Below, in pieces: positions 8,303 through 14,366 of a stretch of DNA of 14,366 nucleotides; position 1 is the first letter of the stretch; the number at the start of each line of letters is the position of its first letter. The position numbers and the translations under genes were made by a program. The DNA is taken from contig NW_011887298.1 of the NCBI RefSeq assembly GCF_000151315.2, forward strand, positions 497,417 through 511,782, written 5' to 3'. The notes beneath the pieces were generated by a model. The model was not told the origin of the DNA and made no database searches. It saw only the letters and a list, made by a program, of their open reading frames with translations. This DNA is from Capsaspora owczarzaki ATCC 30864. Taxonomy: Eukaryota > Opisthokonta > Filasterea.

Positions 8303-11300
8303 AGGGTTGGCCGCAATGGCCGCGGAAATCAAGCTCCACAGCGCCGGGTCTTGAATCTCGTGAGCGTAGGACATGGCCCGACGCACGCCATCAGGAACAA
8401 TCCGAAGAAGCATTTTCACAACGAGAACATGGTGGCCCTGACGGCGGTACACGAGCGATGCCTCCTCCAAGCGTCCAAGCTGAACAGCAACCTCGGCCAG
8501 AACACTCGCCTCATACTGATCCAGACGCAGCAAGAGAAGATGGAAGCGCTGGAGAAGGAAGCAAAAAATCGATCGAACAAGATCAAAGGAAAAGTCAATC
8601 AGCAGCGATCCAAAGCATACTCTCACGCTCCATCAATCCTACCTTTGTGTCGAGCTTCATCGCAAACGTCAGGAGGAGGTTTTCCAGTTTTCTGCAAGGG
8701 TGCAAGAGAACAACAAAGACGAGGACAGGAACAGTGAGCAAATACGCTACAAAACCACACGTACCAGGAAACGTTATTCATCAAAAAAAAAAAAACTTTA
8801 CCCATGACGTTGGAAGGCATGGTGCTTTGTCAGCATGGCATCAAGAATGTTGAGAAGCTCGAGCTCTCGACCGGCCTGCAAAAATGCAGAGACTGCAGGC
8901 TGCAGCTGACCGCTGCTCTGGAAGGTAGCAAAGCCGCCATGGCTGGAAATGTACATGACGAGCTCTTTGGCCTTGTGGGTGATGGCCATGGTCCACAACT
9001 GAACAGAGCTACGCGCGACGAGGAAGGCTAGCACCTGTGCAACCGAAAACTCTTGCATCAGGCGAGCAAGGATGGCACTGTCTTCCATCTGGCGGGCTTC
9101 GAGCCATCGCTTCCATTCTGCTTGCTCCGTCTCGTAGCCACGCAAACGTTCTCGAGCGCGCGTCACAGCGACTTGCGGCAGCTTTGCAGAACAGAGGTCC
9201 AGTAAGTGCTCAATCACGCGTGGTGACGAGCCAATAGCGAGCAGCGTGCGGGAGGCAGTCTCCACCCAGAGGGCTGTCGCGGTGGCTGTAGCAATCGTGG
9301 AAACATAGTGGAACAGCAGTTCGAGCATGCCTTCGCTGTTCAAGAATGAAATGACGTCGGGCATCATTTGGTGCTGCTCTGCCAGGTTGAACAAGGCCAG
9401 CACGACGGGTGACATGGTGGCGTTCCGCAACGCGCCATCGTTGCGCTGCTCGGTCGTATTCACCGTCGGCACGTCAAACGGATTGATGACGAGCGGAATG
9501 TGCGACATGAGAACCCGCTTGGCCACAACAGGGTCGAGTGTGTTGCACTCGCGGCAGAAGCGGAGCACCTCGCGGTAATCTCGCAACTGCAGGCAAATCC
9601 GCATGTACGCAATCGTGACAGAGCGGACAGCGCAGCGATCAACAAATGGCTGCAGCAACTGGTAGACCTCCTGAAGACGGCCAAGTCGCAAGCCCATCTC
9701 GGCGGCAACCTCGAGCACGAGGAAGGACCCTGACGGCTTGCTGTACTTGAGTGCAAACTCAAACAATGCCGTGTCGCAGGCGTAGAACTGCATCATGCGG
9801 ACAATGGAAACGGTGGAAAATCCATCCGTCTCATGCAGATGCGATGCCAGCTTCAACACCACCGACAAGAGCTTGGCGGTGTTGTTTTGCGACTGGGCAG
9901 CGTACAACGTCCCGGACTGAGATGAACCAGCAGAGACAGAGGGCGCCGTCAGAGGTCGCAGTGCGGCATACGCAGCATCTGACAGCGACAAGGACGTGGA
10001 GGAAGCAAACCAAGGCGTGCTGGACTGTGCCAGCGCGGCGAGCAGGCCGCGGAACGCAGCCAGTCGCACGTCCGCGACGACTTTTGTCAGCAGAGTCATG
10101 ATATTGCGGAGCGACAGGGATTGCACGTGACGGGTCAGACAGCTCACAAAGACATGCTGCATTTCTGGCTCGGGTAATCCAGCGCTAATCACCAACGTGA
10201 GCGCCCGTTCAGCGAGGCCGGCAGCGTCGCAGAGTTTGGCCACTACAAGTCGGTCAAAGTGCTTGAAGGTTTCGTTGGTCAAGGTGTGCTCAGCAAGCTC
10301 GACGGACGGCGGGAAGAGAGCGGTCGGGGTCAGCATGAGCTGGAAAAACCGAGTTTGCAGTGGACCATCGTCTCGGAGGTCGCCTGCAGCATTCAAGGCG
10401 TGGTGCATCACCTTGATAGCTTCGGTCAGAAGAGGCGGTTGACGGCAGTGAAGGAAAATATCAATGACAGTATTGACGCCCTGCACAGTGCGCAAAGCAT
10501 GGCCAGGCTGCAGCTGCGCCATGCGCTTGGTTGCCAATTCCATCGCGAGGGCAGGAGTTGACCAAGTCACAAAGGATGCCAGCACAGGAAGCGATGTGCA
10601 GAACGAGTTGATATTCTCCATATGCTGGAGCGCCCCCTGGTAGTCACCAAAGAGAATCTTGAGCTCCAGCACCTTGTCATGCGCGTGCAACTGTTCATAG
10701 CAGGTGGTTGCAAGACGGACGGCAAACACGCTCTCCTCGCCGAGCAGCGGGACAGTCTGCGTGGCTTCCTGCCGAAGCATCTCTCCGAGCTGCAGAGTGG
10801 GAGTGAGCATGTTCTCGCGAAGCAGGCGCTCAAGAATGAACAGACGCTTGCGCAACAAGAGTGCCCGGGCCAGCAACAAAGTCTCGGGTCCATCAAGACG
10901 CTTGACAAGGTCCACGAGGGCAACAAAGTACTGGAACGCGGAAAGCGAAACCAGGACACAAGCGGTAAGAGCAGCCGACGCCGTTGGATTGGTTCGCAAA
11001 AATGCACCGGATGGGGTAGCGGCGAGCGCGGCTGCCTCTCTGAATCGGTCAAACTTGATGTGGTCCAGGAAAACCGCAAGGGCCGCAGCGTCGCTTTCAG
11101 GGAGGATTTCGACGTGGGTATCAAGTTCATCCATCGGTGCGATAGCAGGTTTGGCAGCCAAGGCAGGGACAGGGGCAGGAGCAGGGGCAGGGGCAACAGC
11201 CACAGATGCAGCAGGGGCTGCGACCACCACAGGCTCAACAACAGCGGGTGGGGCGTCTTGATCACGATTCAGCTCCAGAGTGGACGAAGATGCCGATTCG

Positions 11301-11789
11301 GACTGTGTAGCCTCTTGAGCAACCTCTTCCAAATTTTCCGAGGTGGATTGGACGGGAGCAGCCGCAACAGACGCCGCCGCAACCGTCTCAGCGACCTCCT
11401 CTGCCACGCCGGGTCGTACAACAGGCATGTTCGTTGGGTGCGGAAGCGGGGTGGCCGGTTCATCGGACTCTGCATCGCTGTGCGGTCGTGGGATCACCGC
11501 AACGGGCGGCGGGAGAGACGTCGGTGGTGGCTTGCGTTCAGCGGTTGAGCTTTTCGCAATCAGGTCAATCACATCCGCTTCAATGTACTCGTCGGCATCG
11601 GGGAGCTGTTGTGTGGGAGTCGGCTTGGCAACGTCAACAAACAGGTAATCTCCTTCGAATTCAGCACTCATAGCAACTGTTGCGCCAGCGGGTGCAACAG
11701 TGGGTGCGGACGAGACTGCTGCGGGTGCGGGAGCGGCAGCGGCAGCGGCGGCAGGGGTAGAGACGACGGCGGTCTCGGCAACGACGGAA

Positions 11790-11852
<63 letters not shown>

Positions 11853-14366
11853 ACATTGTCAGAAGAGTTGCTGACAGCCGCCGCAGCCGCACGAGTGGGA
11901 GGACGAGACTGCACAATCGACGCCGGCGCAGTGCTCGAAATTTGACGCAAGGCCAACGGATCGACACCAAGCGAAAGCACCAGACCAGTGCCTGTGATGC
12001 ATGCAACGGCAAACTCGACATTCTTGGTGCGGTGAGTCGCAAGAATGATGCCATCCTCGACAATTCGCGCTCCATGAACATGTCGACCACCGCCTCGGAC
12101 ATCAAAGACGTTCGCCACACCGCGGCGAGACAGGGTAATGATGCACGTTCCCGAGCGCCTTTCACCTGTCGCCACTGCAAGAACGCGGTCTGGCTCCACG
12201 GCAGGTTTGTGCGTGTCGGTACTCTGCTGCAAAGTCTCATTGGAGTCGGCTGCGGCTGCCTCTGGAGCGCCATCGGCGGGCGTGGCGCTTTGAGACGCCG
12301 GCTCCAGAGCCAACGTTGGAATCGGAAGATTCACGCGGAACAAGGGGTTGGTGTCGACATCATCGCATGTCTCCAACAAGCGCAAGCGCTCGAGTGCGGG
12401 ATTGCTCTCGTCCGGCGTGACACAAATCAAAAAGAGACCAGAAACAGTCGGATCAGACATGGTGATGAATGAGACTGCGCTTGCGTCGACAAATGTTTGG
12501 ATTTTGCGTGAAGGCGAGAAGAGCAACGTTGTGTGCTTGCCAGCAGGGTTGCGGGCGCTGAACGCGTGCCATTCGCCACCCGTAACAGCGTCTTCCTGGA
12601 CGCTGGCTTCGGTTTCGGATGCAGAGCAGCAGTAGCCAGCCACTTCAGCAATATTGAGACTGTGCTCGACAATCTTGATCGGCTCGCTTGTGCCCACGAC
12701 ACTGTCTGCGCTCGTCGCACCGAGTTGAATGTGCCAATGGTAGACAGCGTCGGACGTAATAATAACAATCAAGTGGGGTGTAGCCCAAGCCCAAAACAGA
12801 ACGGTATCGCGGAAGACGCACGACGCCACCTTGGACTTGGCCACCATATCAAAAATGTGCACGCGAATGCCAAAGCGGAGCGCAACAACCTTTGTGAATG
12901 GATGCAAGAGCGCATGCTCGGCCGCAATGTTGTTCTTGGCCGAATCCTGAGGGTTGTAAAGATCCACGCAAATTAGCGAGTCGAACGACGCGGCCTCCGG
13001 CTGCCGCTTGGACAGCAGGGTCACGTAGCGATCTGACTGCAGGGACAGCGTGCCATTGCGCAAAAGCGAGTGCTTGATACCCAGCTTGGTCAGCTCTGCA
13101 TGATGCTTGACGTAGAGAGGAGGGCCAGATGCGACCACTGGAGAAATCACAAATGCAGGGGCCAAGCTAGCGTGGCCAGCGGCAACCGCAGCGGCAGCTT
13201 GCGCAGCAATCGCGTTAGCAGCTTCCTTGGCGTCGGCATCCGGCACTGTGGTGGCGGCGGGCGGAGCAACCTTCTTGAGTTTGGCGTAAGGAGCCTCCAC
13301 CGCGGCGATGGCACTCGTTTCAGAGGTCCCAGCCGTGTTCAGCGCAGTGGTGCTACCGCCGGCACTCGCGCTGGCACTGGCACTGGCATTGTCACTGGCA
13401 TCGGCATTGGCATTGGCCGACACCAAAACAGGCGGAAGAAATCCATCATCGAACGGATCAGTGTACGGGTGAGGATCGTCGGCCGACACCAAGGCTTCCG
13501 AAGCGCCAACCGAAAACGGATCGTTGCTTGCTTTCGGAACAAGTACACCAGAGCCCTGCTGCCCATAGATGTCCCGAGAGGCATTGGGCTGCGCTTTGGG
13601 AAGAACCGGGGCGACAAAAGGATCGTCCTCGACGGCAGGCTCAACGGGCAAGGCGGCTGCAGCTTCTGGCAGAACCGCAGCTCGCTTGTTGGACGCTGCC
13701 GCCAGCAGGAGTTTCGTTTCGAGCTTGGTAATGAGATGGAGAAGAGCCTGGTAGCAGAAAATGTACTGCCCGGGTGTTTGGATCATGGCCATTCGGCGAC
13801 GACGCATGGCTTTGACGAGGTTGTACACGCTAATGTTGGCACCAACGTTTTGACGAACTTCGCACAGCGCTGCATGCATCATGATGAAGGTGCCAGTGCG
13901 GCCGACGCCTGCCGAGCAATGCACCACAATCGGAGTGGTCACCTTGAGCAGGCGAACGCCGTCGTCAACATCAAGCAGAAACTCAAACAAGGTTTGCGGC
14001 GAGTCGGGAATGTCGTAGTCGGGCCACGCGATAAAGTGGAACTGGTACACGTACCGGAACTCTCCAGTCCGGGGCCTCGACAGCTTCAGAGTGCGCAGAA
14101 TCCAATCCTTCTTGGACTGCTCGCGCTGGAGCTGGATGGTAAAATGCGACACGTGCATTTCCTCCGTGCCCTCAGGCCAGTACTGGGCGCACTTTTCCTT
14201 GCCGCCCTGCTGAGTCAATGTGAGCATGACAATGAGGGTGGAGCGTTGCTCCCACACCATCTGCCAAAAGTCTTCAATCGTGTTCGGCATGGGGCCCTGG
14301 GTCGCGATGAAATCCGGACAGCCGGCGGCAATGTTTCGAAGCGCACACGCATTGATGTAGTCGACC
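7889..14366 (-). CDS. Protein tyrosine phosphatase-clathrin heavy chain fusion (5' partial)
   Basis: Exons: 14366-8802 (open at the window edge), 8691-8643, 8548-7889; introns of 110 and 94 bp with GT-AG ends and matching phases. The visible protein is about 2090 aa, counting the first whole codon (14365) as residue 1. Order: classical PTP domain (1-220), acidic linker with three DPF motifs (221-420), clathrin-type beta-propeller (421-810), disordered Ala/Pro insert (811-1093), clathrin heavy chain-type helical repeats (1094-1953), proline-rich tail (1954-2090). The phosphatase has WPD (Asp116), HCSAGVGRTGTF (Cys150, Arg156) and the Q-loop QTPGQY, so it should be active. The clathrin part is recognised by DAVYHWHI, FWAWA, DGPLQTRFF, FKHFDR and RLDQYEASV, all in family order. 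The last exons align to the clathrin leg, then stop before the light-chain-binding proximal leg and trimerisation hub. Likely role (inference): a phosphatase brought to clathrin/AP-2 sites. The N-terminus, which could hold a receptor or targeting domain, is not visible. Domain identities are strong; function is not tested. Confidence 0.93.
8045..8152 (-). repeat. Tandem duplication of an 18-residue proline-rich unit
   Basis: Two 54-bp copies code for PNMAQGHQPPLPGSPGHV and SSMAQGHQPPLPATPGHA. The DNA copies are nearly identical in their central 21 bp (8073-8093 and 8127-8147). Confidence 0.85.
8303..11086 (-). other. Clathrin heavy chain-type alpha-helical repeats (distal leg equivalent)
   Basis: The region covers the end of exon 1, exon 2 and the first 82 codons of exon 3. 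Segments that follow the clathrin leg in order include RKRLFILERLLRENML, DGPLQTRFFQL, FKHFDRLVVAKLCDAAGL, YREVLRFCRECNTLDP, LENLLLTFAMKL and LRLDQYEASVLAEVA, ending with DPALWSLISAAIAANP. The last match corresponds to roughly two thirds of the way along a normal clathrin heavy chain. An insertion near 9476-9484 brings an NPF tripeptide (INPFDVP), a possible EH-domain ligand. Confidence 0.85.
11087..11935 (-). other. Disordered Ala/Pro-rich insert between propeller and helical repeats
   Basis: About 283 residues replace the short clathrin linker. They include a 21-residue alanine run, Ala/Pro/Val repeats and Ser/Glu-rich stretches. Two tyrosines sit in acidic contexts, EGDYLFVDV (about residue 908) and DADEYIEADVIDL (about residue 928), and look like possible phosphotyrosine sites. 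I recognise no folded domain. Confidence 0.8.
11792..11851 (-). repeat. (GCT)20 repeat coding for polyalanine
   Basis: Twenty uninterrupted AGC units on the plus strand, GCT codons in the sense strand. They code for most of the 21-alanine run in the fusion protein. The purity suggests recent expansion or slippage and likely length variation between isolates. Confidence 0.9.
11936..13105 (-). other. Clathrin heavy chain-like N-terminal beta-propeller
   Basis: Matches in order to the clathrin terminal domain: an opening LTKLGIKHSLLRNGTLSLQSDRYV-type strand, ALLHPFTKVVALRFG, VHIFDMVAKSKVAS, VLFWAWATPHLI, SDAVYHWHI, then RRGVANVFDVRGG and TGTGLVLSLGVDPL at the end. In the clathrin-box groove, human Phe91, Lys96 and Lys98 have equivalents (F, K and K of IFDMVAKSK), while Thr87 and Gln89 are replaced by Arg and His. 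At about 390 residues it is somewhat longer than the usual 330, because of loop insertions. Confidence 0.88.
13106..13705 (-). other. Linker with three DPF motifs between phosphatase and clathrin propeller
   Basis: About 200 residues of low-complexity sequence. DPF occurs three times: DDPFVAP (about 13616-13624), NDPFSVG (13514-13522) and TDPFDDGF (13451-13459), each in an acidic or polar setting. DPF is the classic ligand of the AP-2 alpha-appendage, as in Eps15. The rest is Ala/Ser/Asn-rich, including an NADASDNASASASA stretch. Function of the motifs here is inferred. Confidence 0.8.
13360..13419 (-). repeat. Hexanucleotide-like minisatellite coding for Ala-Ser/Asn/Asp repeats
   Basis: On the plus strand imperfect GGCACT/GGCATT units repeat across this stretch. 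They code for alternating Ala with Ser, Asn or Asp in the disordered linker. Confidence 0.75.
13706..14366 (-). other. Classical tyrosine phosphatase domain of the fusion protein (partial)
   Basis: The window opens at VDYINAC, which corresponds to the DYINAS motif of classical PTPs; the pTyr-recognition loop upstream is outside. Then follow FIATQGP, IEDFWQMVWEQ, KCAQYWPEG, FIAWPDYDIPDSP (WPD loop), VHCSAGVGRTGTF (signature with nucleophile Cys and transition-state Arg) and MIQTPGQYIFCY (both Q-loop glutamines). The Gly usually found in WPDxGxP is Asp here. All catalytic residues that can be seen are present. Only one PTP domain is visible. Confidence 0.95.

Noticed and set aside
8303-11086. 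Vps11/Vps18/Vps39-type helical repeats instead of clathrin
   Set aside because: These families share the clathrin-repeat fold, but the specific segments (DGPLQTR, FKHFDR, RLDQYEAS) and the preceding clathrin-type propeller follow clathrin heavy chain order, and no RING finger is present.
10622-12472. Plus-strand open frames of about 290-310 codons with a polyserine run
   Set aside because: They lie antisense to the phosphatase-clathrin exon; the polyserine is simply the GCT repeat read on the other strand.
13956-13990. LLDVD resembling a clathrin-box motif
   Set aside because: It lies in a helix of the folded PTP domain between the WPD loop and the signature motif, so it is unlikely to be exposed.

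Overview
This is nuclear DNA from a eukaryote with a compact, intron-containing genome. Four protein genes fill about 14.4 kb. Introns are short (about 80-256 bp, mostly 90-140 bp) and all use GT-AG ends. The long open reading frames are GC-rich, while UTRs and introns carry A/T, C/G and CAA-type tracts, and alanine runs are coded by GCT repeats. A classical protein tyrosine phosphatase domain, Tudor-SN, two mitochondrial proteins and a clathrin heavy chain-like region suggest a unicellular opisthokont, most likely a holozoan (filasterean such as Capsaspora, or a choanoflagellate). That assignment is inference; the sequence alone does not fix the species.

Layout: (1) 3902-124, minus strand: a nine-exon Tudor-SN/SND1 gene, 913 codons after splicing, with an AATAAA poly(A) signal 72 nt past the stop. 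(2) 6414-4138, minus strand: an eight-exon class I release factor of the mitochondrial RF1 type (523 aa, PQT and GGQ motifs, mitochondrial presequence). (3) 6713-7630, plus strand: an apparently single-exon FAM210-type (DUF1279) mitochondrial membrane protein. It shares a 298 bp divergent promoter region with the release factor. (4) 14366-7889, minus strand: a very large gene whose 5' end lies beyond the window. It converges on the FAM210 gene across a CAA-rich 3' region.

Gene 4 is the highlight. One uninterrupted exon of at least 5.5 kb codes for a classical, apparently active tyrosine phosphatase domain, then an acidic linker with three DPF (AP-2 ear-type) motifs, then a clathrin heavy chain-like beta-propeller, a long Ala/Pro-rich disordered insert, and clathrin heavy chain-type alpha-helical repeats. 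Two small 3' introns follow. The protein then ends in a proline-rich tail instead of the clathrin proximal leg and trimerisation hub. I read it as a phosphatase-clathrin fusion that could bring dephosphorylation to clathrin/AP-2 endocytic sites but should not form triskelia by itself.

The two central genes are both predicted to act in mitochondria (translation termination, and an inner-membrane protein whose mammalian relative is linked to mitochondrial translation), so their shared promoter may coordinate them. No RNA genes, mobile elements or CRISPR arrays were seen, and no gene-free stretch exceeds 300 bp.
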